DNA of 64,000 bases from Bacillota bacterium. GTDB taxonomy: Bacteria > Bacillota > SHA-98 > UBA4971. Location: contig JANLFY010000009.1 of NCBI GenBank assembly GCA_024653485.1, forward strand, positions 85,918-149,917, in the 5' to 3' direction. The translations under genes and the position numbers were made by a program. Numbering within the stretch: the first letter of the stretch is position 1; each line of letters starts with the position of its first letter. This document shows positions 44,532 through 52,787 of this stretch, in pieces. The notes below the pieces were generated by a model. That model made no database searches. It was not told the DNA's origin and worked only from the letters and a program-made list of their open reading frames with translations.

Positions 44532-45947
44532 CTACCCCTTCCTCGACTCCTCCGGCCCACGCATCTCGCGCAAGCCGAGGCCTTCCGTCGCGGCCGGAAC
44601 GAAGCGCCCCCATCCCGGCGTCCCGACGAACTGGCCGTTCGCCCATACGACCCGTCCACGTACCATGGTTATCTTGGACACGCCCTCGACCCGCATTCCC
44701 TCGTAGGGCGTGTATCCCGCCCGTGAAACCACGCCCTGTGCGCCGATCGTGCGAGCGCATCCGGGATCGAAGACAACGATGTCCGCGTCAGAACCCGGGG
44801 CGATCGTCCCTTTCCGGGGATAGAGCCCGAACAGCCTCGCCGGGTTGTACGAGAGCATCCTCACCATGTCAGGGAGAGCCATGCCGCGCCGCACCACGCC
44901 CTCATGGTAGACCAGGGGAAGCAGGGTCTCGACCCCGGGCACCCCCGGCAGGACGTCGAAGCAAGTTGCGCCCATGGTCTTCTGCTCCCGCGTGAACGCA
45001 CAGTGATCAGTGGCTATGACGTCTATCTCGCCGCCAAGGACGGCGTCCCAGAGCGCAGCCGTATCCGCCGCCGTTCGGAGAGGCGGTGTCATGATGAATT
45101 CCCGAGCAGTGTCGCCAAGGTAGACCTCCTGGGTCAAGAGGAGATAGTGCGGACACGTCTCAGCATACACGTGGTAGCCCAGTCGTCGTGCCTCTCGGAC
45201 CGCATCGAGCCCGGCCGCGCTGGAGACATGCACGAAATACACGGGGATACCGGCGCTTCCGAGCCGCGCGGCAACGTCTCGAATTGCCATCGCCTCCGCT
45301 TCCGGCGGACGCGACTTTGAGTGCACCGACGGCGACGTCCTCGCCTGAGCTCGGAGCGCGGATTCAAGACGTTCCACGGTGTCATTGTCCTCAGCATGGA
45401 CCGTGACGAGGAGCCCCGCCTTGCTCGCCGCGTCTGACACGGCCAGGAAGTCCGCGTCTTCCAGGAGGTAGCCGGCGGACCGGTACGTCGTGAAGAGCTT
45501 GACAGCCCCCACCCCCATCCTCGCGAGCTCAGCCATCTCGCGCGGGAGGTCCGCAGGCGCTTTCGTCACGGTCATGTGCAAGGCGAAATCCACTGCAGCG
45601 CTCGCCCCCGCTTCGTCGACGCGCGCCCGCGCCGAGGTCGTCATCGGGACCCCTGGCACCTCGTCCGCGAAGTCAACGACGCACGTCACGCCTCCGCTCG
45701 CCGCGGCCTGCGTGCCGGACGCGAAGTCATCAGCGGTGACCGCGCCGCGCGATCGGAGGGCGAAATGGGTATGCGCGTCTATGACTCCGGGGAGCACGTA
45801 CTTGCCTGACGCGTCCAAGACCACGGCCTCTGGAGTTGCGGGCGCGTCATCACCGACGAAGACGATCTTCCCGCCGTCCACAGCCACGTCCGAGCGGGAC
45901 TCCCCGTCCGCCGTCACCACGGTCCCACCTCTGATGAGGAAGTCCAC
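44532..45947 (-). CDS. hydA: Dihydropyrimidinase/D-hydantoinase (YgeZ/HydA type)
   Basis: 471-residue cyclic amidohydrolase that opens dihydropyrimidine or hydantoin-type rings to N-carbamoyl amino acids. The binuclear metal site includes HTH in VIDAHTHFALR, the carboxylated Lys in GVGAVKLFTTYRS, and the late HxxxH/Asp region VIATDHCAFTREQK. Start is GTG at 45947 after GGGGGGAGGG. In the purine route it would act on a reduced pyrimidine ring left from the purine; with PreT/PreA it could equally act on dihydrouracil. Confidence 0.93.
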   Translation of the reverse strand: MDFLIRGGTVVTADGESRSDVAVDGGKIVFVGDDAPATPEAVVLDASGKYVLPGVIDAHTHFALRSRGAVTADDFASGTQAAASGGVTCVVDFADEVPGVPMTTSARARVDEAGASAAVDFALHMTVTKAPADLPREMAELARMGVGAVKLFTTYRSAGYLLEDADFLAVSDAASKAGLLVTVHAEDNDTVERLESALRAQARTSPSVHSKSRPPEAEAMAIRDVAARLGSAGIPVYFVHVSSAAGLDAVREARRLGYHVYAETCPHYLLLTQEVYLGDTAREFIMTPPLRTAADTAALWDAVLGGEIDVIATDHCAFTREQKTMGATCFDVLPGVPGVETLLPLVYHEGVVRRGMALPDMVRMLSYNPARLFGLYPRKGTIAPGSDADIVVFDPGCARTIGAQGVVSRAGYTPYEGMRVEGVSKITMVRGRVVWANGQFVGTPGWGRFVPAATEGLGLREMRGPEESRKG

Positions 45948-45989
45948 GTGGACCCTCCCCCCTTTCCGCATGCCCCAGGCGCGCCGTCG

Positions 45990-46925
45990 CTATCGCGATA
46001 TCCTCGTGCCGCTCATGCCATCGAGGGCTTCCAGGCACTTGTCGAGTGACGCGATGATCGAAGTCCCGCCGGCCGAAGCGAAGTTCACGGACGCCTGAAC
46101 CTTCGGGCCCATGCTTCCCGCCTTGAAGTGCCCTTCAGCCATGTAGCGCCTGGCTTCCTCGATGGTCATGCTGTCCAAGGACACCTGCGACGGCGTGCGG
46201 TAGTTCAGCGCGACCTTCTCCACGTCCGTCAGGATCAGAAGCACGTCGGCACCGATGTCCGTCGCGAGTTTGGCGCTAGCTAGATCCTTGTCGATCACCG
46301 CCTCGACACCGCGCAACGTATCTCCCTCTTTGATGACGGGGATGCCTCCGCCGCCCGCCGCGATGACGACCTCGCCGCTGTCGAGGAGGCTCTCTATGGC
46401 ACGTCTCTCGAATATCTGCACGGGGAGGGGCGATGGAACGACCTTGCGCCACCCGCGGCCCGCGTCCTCCTTCCACACCTCGCCCCGTTCCGCCATGAAA
46501 CGTCTCGCCTCTTCTTCAGAGTAGAACGGGCCTATCGGTTTGGTAGGGTTGGAGAAGGCGGGGTCAGCGGGGTCCACCACCACCTGCGTGAGCACGGTGA
46601 TCACCGAGGCACGGAGCCCCGCGCGCACGATCTCATTGTGCATGGCTTGCTGGATCATGTAGCCGATGAGTCCTTGGCTTTCTGCGCCGCACACGTCTAG
46701 CGGCATCGCCGGGACGATGTCGCGCGCCGTGTGGTTCTGGATGAGGATGTTCCCGACCTGCGGCCCGTTGCCATGGGTGATGACCACCCTGTTGCCCCTT
46801 TTCAGGAGCTGGACGATGCTTCCACACGTGGACCTGACGTTGGCCATCTGTTGCTCAGGCGTGCCCTTCTCACCGGGTTTCAGAATGGCGTTGCCACCGA
46901 GCGCAACAACGATCGTCGTCTGCAC
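45990..46925 (-). CDS. arcC: Carbamate kinase
   Basis: 311-residue kinase that makes ATP from carbamoyl phosphate and ADP. Motifs: VVALGGNAILKPGEKG, ITHGNGPQVGNIL, GAESQGLIGYMIQQAM, VIAAGGGGIPV, and the terminal GSMGPKVQASVNF. The GTG at 46925 has GGGGGAGGAGAGG upstream; the longer open frame overlaps the regulator gene. It provides the energy-conserving step of the pathway: carbamoyl phosphate from the YgeW reaction. There is no arginine deiminase gene nearby. Confidence 0.95.
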   Translation of the reverse strand: MQTTIVVALGGNAILKPGEKGTPEQQMANVRSTCGSIVQLLKRGNRVVITHGNGPQVGNILIQNHTARDIVPAMPLDVCGAESQGLIGYMIQQAMHNEIVRAGLRASVITVLTQVVVDPADPAFSNPTKPIGPFYSEEEARRFMAERGEVWKEDAGRGWRKVVPSPLPVQIFERRAIESLLDSGEVVIAAGGGGIPVIKEGDTLRGVEAVIDKDLASAKLATDIGADVLLILTDVEKVALNYRTPSQVSLDSMTIEEARRYMAEGHFKAGSMGPKVQASVNFASAGGTSIIASLDKCLEALDGMSGTRISR

Positions 46926-47056
46926 CTTGCCCTCTCCTCCCCCGGATGTCCGGTCAATGGGTCCTGAGGACACCTGCTCTTCAGGAACGCGTCTCGCTCT
47001 CCCCGCCGACCCTTCCGGCTCCGCCGAGCTGCCCCCAACGGAACGGCCCGATTGGC

Positions 47057-47599
47057 CTAGAACGCCGGCGGTGTAATGGCCGAGATGAACACGAGATCCT
47101 TCTCTCCCACGCTCGTGATCCTGTGTGGGATCGCGCAATAGTAATAGATGCTGTCCCCTTCCTCGAGGTGGTAGCGCTCGCCGCCCACCTCAATGTCCAT
47201 GGCCCCCTGAAGCACCACAGTGCACTCCTCGCCGGGATGCGCCAAGGGTTCATCGCACGTGGAGGTGCCGGGCTCGAGCGTGGCCATCATGACCTCCATC
47301 TGCCTGTTGAGATCCGGCGACAGTAGCTCGAACGCCAAATGAGACCTCGGGAACTTCAGAGTCTTGCGGCTGTCCTTCCTGACTACGGGACTATACCCGT
47401 CTGAGTCGAGCAGGAAGTAGAATATCGGAACATCCAGCGCCTCCGCGATCTTGCGGAGCGACGTTATGGACGGCTCGGCCACGTCTCTCTCGACCTGGCT
47501 CAAGAAGCTCGCGGTGAGCCCGGTCAGAGCCGCCAGCTCGCTCAAGCTCTTGCCCTGTTCTCGACGTTTCTCACGTATCTTCCTCCCGAGCAACGTCAT
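47057..47599 (-). CDS. XRE-cupin transcriptional regulator
   Basis: 180-residue regulator: residues 1-60 form an XRE helix-turn-helix (SLSELAALTGLTASFLSQVE), residues about 105-175 a cupin (EPLAHPGEECTVVLQGAM, with HPGEE metal-type motif and the closing GDSIYYYCAIPHRITS). Such proteins sense small metabolites through the cupin. The ATG at 47599 overlaps the upstream gene's stop by 4 bp, so it is made from the operon it probably controls; the palindrome at 49004-49019 is a candidate operator. Confidence 0.92.
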   Translation of the reverse strand: MTLLGRKIREKRREQGKSLSELAALTGLTASFLSQVERDVAEPSITSLRKIAEALDVPIFYFLLDSDGYSPVVRKDSRKTLKFPRSHLAFELLSPDLNRQMEVMMATLEPGTSTCDEPLAHPGEECTVVLQGAMDIEVGGERYHLEEGDSIYYYCAIPHRITSVGEKDLVFISAITPPAF

Positions 47600-48909
47600 T
47601 CCCCCTGCACTAGAAGATCTCGGGCACGCGCCTCGAGGATCGGCCCCAGTTCCTCGATGCCCGTCCCAACCTCGATGGGAGGCGGCGCCGCCCGCTCAGC
47701 GTTGACTATGTCTTTGAGCCCGTTGCCGGTTGCTATGATGACCACAGTCTCTTCACGACCTATGATGCGGCTTTCCAAGCCGGCGCAGAGACCCGCGAGG
47801 CTCGCGGCGCCCGCAGGCTCGCTGAAGACACCGGTCGTCGAACCCAGCAGCCTCATGGCGCGGAGGATCTCGTCGTCCGGCACGGCGATCATGTCTCCCC
47901 CCGACAGGCGCACCGCTTTCAGGGCTTTCGCCGGATTGCGCGGCACGCCAACGGCGATGCTGTCTGCCACGGTGTCCTCGGGCCACGGACGGACGCTGTC
48001 GGCGCCGGACTTGAAAGCCTCAACGAGCGGCCGGCATCCCGCGGCCTGAACGCCGAGGATGCGCGGGATATGCGTTATCAACCCGGTCCTGTGGAAGTCA
48101 TGAAAGCCCTTGTACACGCCTGCTACGGTGCAGCCGTCGCCGACGGAAACGACCACCCAATCGGGCGCACGCCAGCCGAGCTGCTCGCAAATCTCGAAGC
48201 TCACGGTCTTCTTGCCCTCGACGAGGTAAGGGTTGATGGCCGCGTTGCGGTTGTACCAGCCCCACCTCTCGATGGCCACCGCCGACAGCGAGAAAGTGTC
48301 TCCGTAAGAGCCGTCCACTGAGACGACGGTGGCGCCGTATAGGAGCAGCTGCATCAGCTTGCCCCGGGGTGCCCGCCGAGGCACGAAGATGCTCGACCGG
48401 AGCCCCATCGAAGCCGCACACCCCGCGAGCGAAGACGCGGCATTCCCCGTGGACGCGCAGGCGACGACGCGCCGGCCGGCCGCTTTCGCCCGGACTGCCG
48501 CGATGGCCGATGCCCTGTCCTTGAGCGATCCGGTGGGGTTCACTCCTTCGTCCTTCACGAACAGGGAGCGCGCACCGAGGGCGCGGGCAAGCCGTTTGGC
48601 GTCGTAAAGCGGGGTCCACCCGACGCGAAGCGGCGGCTTTTCCCAAGCGGGATCGACCGGCAGGAATGGCAGATAGCGCCACATGGAGCTCTCGCCGGTG
48701 GCGGCGAAGCAGTCGCGCCTGAGACGGGCGCGTCTCGCGTCCCGCCCGCTGTGCCTCCCCATCCTGTCCATCGCGCCCGCAATGACGTCATAGTCGTATA
48801 CGACATCCAGGATGCCTTCAGTTCCGCAGGACGGGCATGTGAGCGCGCCGCCACGTTCCTCGACGACTCCGCAGCACGAGGTGCACTCGAGGTGCCTTAT
48901 GTGTTCCAC
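47596..48909 (-). CDS. Threonine synthase-like PLP enzyme (fold type II)
   Basis: 437-residue PLP enzyme with an N-terminal zinc-ribbon-like CTSC..CPSC pair, the Schiff-base Lys in NPTGSLKDRASAIAAVRA, ASTGNAASSLA substrate loop, and the phosphate-binding VSVGDGCTVAGVYKG. It aligns with threonine synthase, but no hom or thrB gene is near, and its place at the head of the purine-type operon suggests another beta-elimination or replacement, for example ammonia release from a diamino acid, the job YgeX does in related clusters. The GTG at 48909 after GGGAGGACGG is preferred to an upstream GTG at 48939. Confidence 0.82.
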   Translation of the reverse strand: MEHIRHLECTSCCGVVEERGGALTCPSCGTEGILDVVYDYDVIAGAMDRMGRHSGRDARRARLRRDCFAATGESSMWRYLPFLPVDPAWEKPPLRVGWTPLYDAKRLARALGARSLFVKDEGVNPTGSLKDRASAIAAVRAKAAGRRVVACASTGNAASSLAGCAASMGLRSSIFVPRRAPRGKLMQLLLYGATVVSVDGSYGDTFSLSAVAIERWGWYNRNAAINPYLVEGKKTVSFEICEQLGWRAPDWVVVSVGDGCTVAGVYKGFHDFHRTGLITHIPRILGVQAAGCRPLVEAFKSGADSVRPWPEDTVADSIAVGVPRNPAKALKAVRLSGGDMIAVPDDEILRAMRLLGSTTGVFSEPAGAASLAGLCAGLESRIIGREETVVIIATGNGLKDIVNAERAAPPPIEVGTGIEELGPILEARARDLLVQGE

Positions 48910-49256
48910 CCGCCGTCCTCCCGGAATGCCCACGAACACCCCCTGACAGGAGAATCCAAGCTCAGGAGGGGATGTTTAGCGTGGCTTAACACTAGAGTAC
49001 ATATTCAATTCACATTGAAGAGATCCTTCTATTTCAGGAATGTTTTCGCGCTCTGATCGCAAGAGGCTTTTTCCTCTTCCCATCTCGGAGTTCGAGGCGA
49101 GGAATCCGGAAGGATGTTGGCGTTCATAGCGCCGATGCTATGCGCGGCGTCATTCCGCGGGGATCCCTGCGTCCACGCACTGCGACCACCCCGCTTCCAC
49201 ACCTAGTGATACCACGAGATGGCCGAACGAAACAAGGCACGGGCGCGGCCGCTGGG
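48910..49256 (-). promoter_or_regulatory. Probable promoter region of the long heterocycle-degradation operon
   Basis: 347 bp with no gene. The part from 48970 to 49050 is strikingly AT-rich for this genome and holds the palindrome 49004-49019. Minus-strand TTCAAT (49014-49019) and TCTAGT (48991-48996), 17 bp apart, are a mediocre -35/-10 pair. A further hairpin, AAGAGG-CTTTTT-CCTCTT (49061-49078), has no T-run after it. Confidence 0.5.
49004..49019. promoter_or_regulatory. Operator-like palindrome TTCAAT-TCAC-ATTGAA
   Basis: Perfect 6-bp arms with a 4-bp spacer, about 95 bp upstream of the first gene of the operon and overlapping the tentative -35 region. It is a plausible site for the XRE-cupin protein encoded as the second gene; this link is inference. 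Confidence 0.55.
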
Positions 49257-50657
49257 TCAAGACGCAGCCTGTGTATCTCGCAAGGCCTGCACAGCCAGCG
49301 CGCACTCAATGCGCTTCTTCTGGATGGCGCACGCCACGGGATCAGGGATGAGGATGTCCCCCGACGACGCGTATGCGCTTGCATGACACCCGCCACTGCA
49401 GATGAACCTGGCCCAGCACGCTGCGCATCCCCGCTTCGTGTAAACGTGGGCGCCCCGGAACCTCTCCACGAGCGCGCGGTCGGTCTCTCCCCTGAATACG
49501 TCGCCCATGAGGAAGTCGCGTCGTCCCACGAACTGGTGGCAAGGGTAGATGCCTCCGTCGGGCGCCACGGCCAGATAGTCCACACCCGCGCCGCAGCCCG
49601 AAAGGCGTCGCGCAAGGCACGGACCGCCTTCGAGATCGACGTTGAAATGATAGAAAGAAAACCCGCTTCCCCGGCGCTGTCGCTCCACGAAAAGCTCCGC
49701 CAGGCGTTCATACTCGCGGCCGATGGCATCGAGGTCCTCCATGCGGATCCCATACGATGCGTCGCGCGCCCCAACCACGGGCTCCACTGATATGCTGAGG
49801 CAGCCAAGGTCCGCAAGGTGCAAGACGTCGGACGCGAAGTCCAGGTTCGCCCTGGTATAGGTGCCCCGCACGAAGTACGACTCAGGCCGGCGGCTCGCAA
49901 CGAACCGCTTCACTCTGGGGACCACCTCATCGTAGCTACCGCCGCCGCCCGGCGCGACGCGCATCCTGTCGTGCGTCTCCCTTCGTCCGTCGAGGCTTAG
50001 CACCACGAGCATGTCGTTTTCGTTGAGAAAGCGGGCCACGTCATCGTCGAGGAGGACTGCGTTGGTGGTCAAAGTGAAATCGATACGCTTCCCGAGGCGG
50101 TCAGCCTCCGCCCGCCCGTACTCTACGGTGGACTTCACCACGCTGAAATTGAGGAGAGGCTCGCCGCCGAAGAAGTCCACGTTGAGATTGCGGCGCTTGC
50201 CCGACCGGGCGAGCAAGAAGTCCATCGCGGCACGCGCCACCCGCTCGGGCATGAGTTCCCTCGTCATGCCGAAGCTCCCGGTCTTGCCGAAGCAATACCG
50301 GCACCTGAGGTTGCAATCATGCGCCACGTGTAGGCAAAGGGCTTTGACGAGGACCTCGCCCGCGGGCTCGTACGGCTCGTCAGGGGCAAAGGGAGGAGAC
50401 AGCCGGCCGGTGGACACCATCTCGTCGATCTCGTCGTACGCTTCCGCCACCGCCTGCTCCGTATGAACGGACCCGAGCTTTCGGATGACCTCGTCTCTCG
50501 AGCCCCGGTCTCTCGAGCCCCCGTAAGCCGCGGCTACATCGGCGGCCACTTCGTCTAGCTCGTGGAGACCGCCTGTCTTCACATCGAGAAGCAGGTTCAC
50601 TCCGAGCACCGAGAAAACGTGCCAATTGGCCTCCTTGAGCACTCCATACGATCCCAC
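49257..50657 (-). CDS. SCIFF peptide maturase, radical SAM/SPASM thioether-forming enzyme
   Basis: Radical SAM enzyme that forms thioether cross-links in the SCIFF peptide. The core from residue 7 of this call (VLKEANWHVFSVLGVNLLLD) has the N-terminal peptide-binding region, the cluster motif AHDCNLRCRYCFG, FFGGEPLLN, and SPASM Cys motifs ending CAACWARFICSGGCHASAYA. From GTG 50657 it has 466 residues, the usual maturase length. The frame continues open to 50957 through a Gly-X-Y-like segment, so the real start may be upstream (ATG at 50783 is another candidate). Its substrate gene lies just upstream at 50879-51025. Confidence 0.92.
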   Translation of the reverse strand: MGSYGVLKEANWHVFSVLGVNLLLDVKTGGLHELDEVAADVAAAYGGSRDRGSRDEVIRKLGSVHTEQAVAEAYDEIDEMVSTGRLSPPFAPDEPYEPAGEVLVKALCLHVAHDCNLRCRYCFGKTGSFGMTRELMPERVARAAMDFLLARSGKRRNLNVDFFGGEPLLNFSVVKSTVEYGRAEADRLGKRIDFTLTTNAVLLDDDVARFLNENDMLVVLSLDGRRETHDRMRVAPGGGGSYDEVVPRVKRFVASRRPESYFVRGTYTRANLDFASDVLHLADLGCLSISVEPVVGARDASYGIRMEDLDAIGREYERLAELFVERQRRGSGFSFYHFNVDLEGGPCLARRLSGCGAGVDYLAVAPDGGIYPCHQFVGRRDFLMGDVFRGETDRALVERFRGAHVYTKRGCAACWARFICSGGCHASAYASSGDILIPDPVACAIQKKRIECALAVQALRDTQAAS

Positions 50658-50720
50658 GGCGTCCCGCGTTTCGCTCAGAGCGTCCCCTACGTTCCGAGCC
50701 ACTCGAGGTTCGCCAGCGCC

Positions 50721-50774
50721 TCCGGTCTGTCCGGCCCCTCCGGTCTCCCCGTCCGTTCCGGCCTTTCCGGCCCG
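50721..50774. repeat. Degenerate 9-bp tandem repeat, about six units
   Basis: Six consecutive 9-mers of the type TCCGGYCYB (TCCGGTCTG, TCCGGCCCC, TCCGGTCTC, CCCGTCCGT, TCCGGCCTT, TCCGGCCCG). If translated in the maturase frame it gives collagen-like Gly-X-Y triplets (GKAGTDGETGGAGQTGG). It lies between the SCIFF gene and the maturase core. Confidence 0.65.
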
Positions 50775-50878
50775 CCGACCCATCCTCGTTTGCCGCGCCG
50801 CGCCGTCACCCTGGCCCGCCGCGCATCCGCGCCCCGCGGCAGTCTCTCGTTGACGCTGTCGCCAGAGGTCCTGCGAGC

Positions 50879-51025
50879 TCACTTCCCGCGCTGCCTGCAC
50901 ACCTGATTGCCGACGGTGCACGATGTCTTGCACGCCGACTGGCACGACGCCTGACACTCCTTGCAGCCGCCCGTGGCAAGGCCGGCCTTGGTGGATCCTG
51001 CGCTCACCGTGCGAATGTGCTTCAT
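50879..51025 (-). CDS. scfA: SCIFF six-cysteine ribosomal peptide precursor
   Basis: 48-residue peptide MKHIRTVSAGSTKAGLATGG followed by a core with six Cys at positions 21, 24, 28, 32, 36 and 43, the pattern that defines SCIFF (six cysteines in forty-five). It is the substrate of the adjacent radical SAM maturase and is nearly universal in Clostridia; its role is unknown. The ATG at 51025 follows GGAAGGGCTCG; an open extension to 51127 is discarded because the peptide starts with the conserved MKHI. Its promoter is at 51231-51259. Confidence 0.96.
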   Translation of the reverse strand: MKHIRTVSAGSTKAGLATGGCKECQASCQSACKTSCTVGNQVCRQRGK

Positions 51026-51216
51026 CGAGCCCTTCCGCGTCACTCCGATCACGTTCCCTTCGCTATGTACTGCCGAGGCACCGCGCACTTCTGTGCGATG
51101 TGCCACATGTGCGATGTGCCACACCATTGATCGCCAGTGCCGGACACGCGTCCCCGGGTCCGGCCTACTCCCAGGTCAAGGCGGCTCGGTACCCCGCTCC
51201 CAAACGGAAACCCGGG

Positions 51217-51232
51217 ATGTTCCACGGAACAT
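51217..51232. promoter_or_regulatory. Palindrome ATGTTCC-AC-GGAACAT at the SCIFF transcription start
   Basis: Perfect 7-bp arms with 2-bp spacer, beginning inside the -10 element of the SCIFF promoter and covering the predicted start site. The position is that of a repressor operator; the protein is unknown. Confidence 0.6.
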
Positions 51233-51259
51233 TATAGCATCAGCCTCTTCTCCTGCGAA
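51231..51259 (-). promoter_or_regulatory. Sigma-A promoter of the SCIFF gene (extended -10)
   Basis: Minus strand: TATAAT at 51231-51236, preceded by TGC (extended -10), with TTCGCA (51254-51259) as -35 at 17 bp spacing. Confidence 0.7.
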
Positions 51260-51300
51260 AGCCACTGGCTCAAATTTCCCCAGCAACCGCGCGTACGGAC

Positions 51301-51329
51301 GTTGTCCACCCCGCGCCGTGAGGCTATAA
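51301..51329 (+). promoter_or_regulatory. Sigma-A promoter of the ubiA-like gene
   Basis: TTGTCC (51301-51306) and a perfect TATAAT (51324-51329) 17 bp apart, facing the prenyltransferase gene. Confidence 0.6.
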
Positions 51330-51542
51330 TTGTCCCAGAATCATCGGGACCCTCGATTCTCGATCGAGTGAGCAGCAGCGTCGGCCAAAGGCCGCGTGAT
51401 GCATCCCTGCGAGCGGCGTGACTCGGTGAGGCCTCGCCACGCTTCGGCGCGTCTCTTGCAGCATGGCGCCACGGCACTGCCGCTCGGCCGCCCGTCGAGA
51501 TCGCCACGGAATCCCAAATCACAAGCTGGGAGGCAGGAGCTC

Positions 51543-52493
51543 ATGTCATCGGCCACACAGTCCCCGTCGCCATCGCGGCGCATGCGAGGGTTCGTCCAAC
51601 TCGCCGACCCGAAGATATGGGTCGCGTCCACTGTTCCCATGTTCGCGGCGGGCGCGCTCGCGTACGCGGACACGGGCCGCTTCGCTGTGGGATGGTTCGT
51701 GCTCACCCTCATCGGGATCTACGCGGTGGAAGTGGGTAAGAACGCCGTAAACGAGGTGGTGGACTGGCGCTCCGGCGCGGACAGGTTCGTGTCCCCCGAG
51801 GACGCCACTCCGTTCTCGGGTGGCAAGAAGACCATAACCGGCGGCTTGCTGTCAGAGCGGGACGCCGTGTGGATAGCCGTGGGCAGCTTCTCAGTGGCCG
51901 CGATCGTCGGTGCGGCCATAGGCTTCCTCCGAACCCCCCACGCCTTCTGGATCGCGGCGCTCGGCGGATTCCTGGCTCTCGCGTACAGCGCGCCGCCCCT
52001 CTCCTTCTGCTACCGTGGTCTGGGAGAGCTCGTCGTAGGGGTGACCTTCGGCCCGCTCCTGTCGCTCGGCACGTACGTGGTCCTGGCTCAGGAGCTTTCA
52101 GCCAGGCCTCTCGCGCTCGGCGTGCCTCTCGGCATCCTGATAGCGACGGTCCTCTGGATCAACGAATTCCCTGACTTCCAGGCGGACAAGCGAGCGAACA
52201 AGCGAAATCTCGTCGTTCGCTTGGGGAAGGCAAGGGCGAGGGTGGTGTACGCCTGGCTCCTCGGCAGCGCAGAGCTGGCAGTGGTCGGCGTCGCCGCGTA
52301 TTTTGGCAACCCGTGGGCCATTCTCGGCCTGGCGGGAGGCATCGAGGCGTTCCGCGCCGCGAGGGTGTGTTGGCTTGCGTACGATTCCACTCAGGAACTC
52401 GTACCGGCCAACGCCGGCACGGTGAAGACCTACATCCTCACGGGCGCCGGGCTCATCGCAGGGATGTTGATGGGCCGGTGGTTGCCATCGTAG
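51543..52493 (+). CDS. UbiA-family prenyltransferase (MenA-like)
   Basis: 316-residue membrane protein with about eight helices that attaches an isoprenoid chain to an aromatic or other acceptor. The first Asp-rich motif is NEVVDWRSGADRF, the second NEFPDFQADKRANKRN. Closest in type to MenA/1,4-dihydroxy-2-naphthoate prenyltransferases, but no other menaquinone genes are in the window. The ATG at 51543 follows GGGAGGCAGGAG; the frame is open to 51396. The 294 bp after its stop, up to the convergent ABC gene, show no gene and no clear terminator. Confidence 0.9.
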   Translation: MSSATQSPSPSRRMRGFVQLADPKIWVASTVPMFAAGALAYADTGRFAVGWFVLTLIGIYAVEVGKNAVNEVVDWRSGADRFVSPEDATPFSGGKKTITGGLLSERDAVWIAVGSFSVAAIVGAAIGFLRTPHAFWIAALGGFLALAYSAPPLSFCYRGLGELVVGVTFGPLLSLGTYVVLAQELSARPLALGVPLGILIATVLWINEFPDFQADKRANKRNLVVRLGKARARVVYAWLLGSAELAVVGVAAYFGNPWAILGLAGGIEAFRAARVCWLAYDSTQELVPANAGTVKTYILTGAGLIAGMLMGRWLPS

Positions 52494-52787
52494 TTGCCCC
52501 TTCGCTGCAGGTCGGCTAGCGCCGATGAGGTCTCGCTCGCTGCGATCGACCAGCCACGCTCGGCTCGCCAAACTCACATCCTTGAGGCCGAGGACGCGTT
52601 GTGCGCGACATCCGCACGGGTAACACCTGCGAGGCGTTCTCGGCCCCAGCTCAGTCCCGGCTCGCGGCCTCCGGCCACCGCCCTCTGTTCTGGCGTCTGG
52701 GGTTTGCACACTGCTCGGAGGCCGCGTCCTCGTTGCCGCCATGAACCCGTGTCCCAGGGCACAGGCGACTGCGTTGCGGCCCTGGGA

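Larger units (their letters stand above)
51026..51542. promoter_or_regulatory. Divergent promoter region between SCIFF and ubiA-like genes
   Basis: 517 bp without a gene, carrying back-to-back promoters: minus-strand 51231-51259 for SCIFF and plus-strand 51301-51329 for the prenyltransferase, plus the palindrome 51217-51232. Both transcripts have leaders of about 200 nt. A short near-tandem GCGATGTGCCACA duplication is visible around 51098-51123. Confidence 0.6.

Noticed and set aside
51217..51232. parS-like site (TGTTCCACGGAACA resembles TGTTCCACGTGGAACA)
   Set aside because: Two central bases are missing compared with parS and no parA/parB/spo0J gene is near; its position on the SCIFF promoter fits an operator better.
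52098..52742. Minus-strand ORF of 214 codons
   Set aside because: Mostly antisense to the UbiA-like gene, with Arg/Pro/Gly-rich shadow composition.
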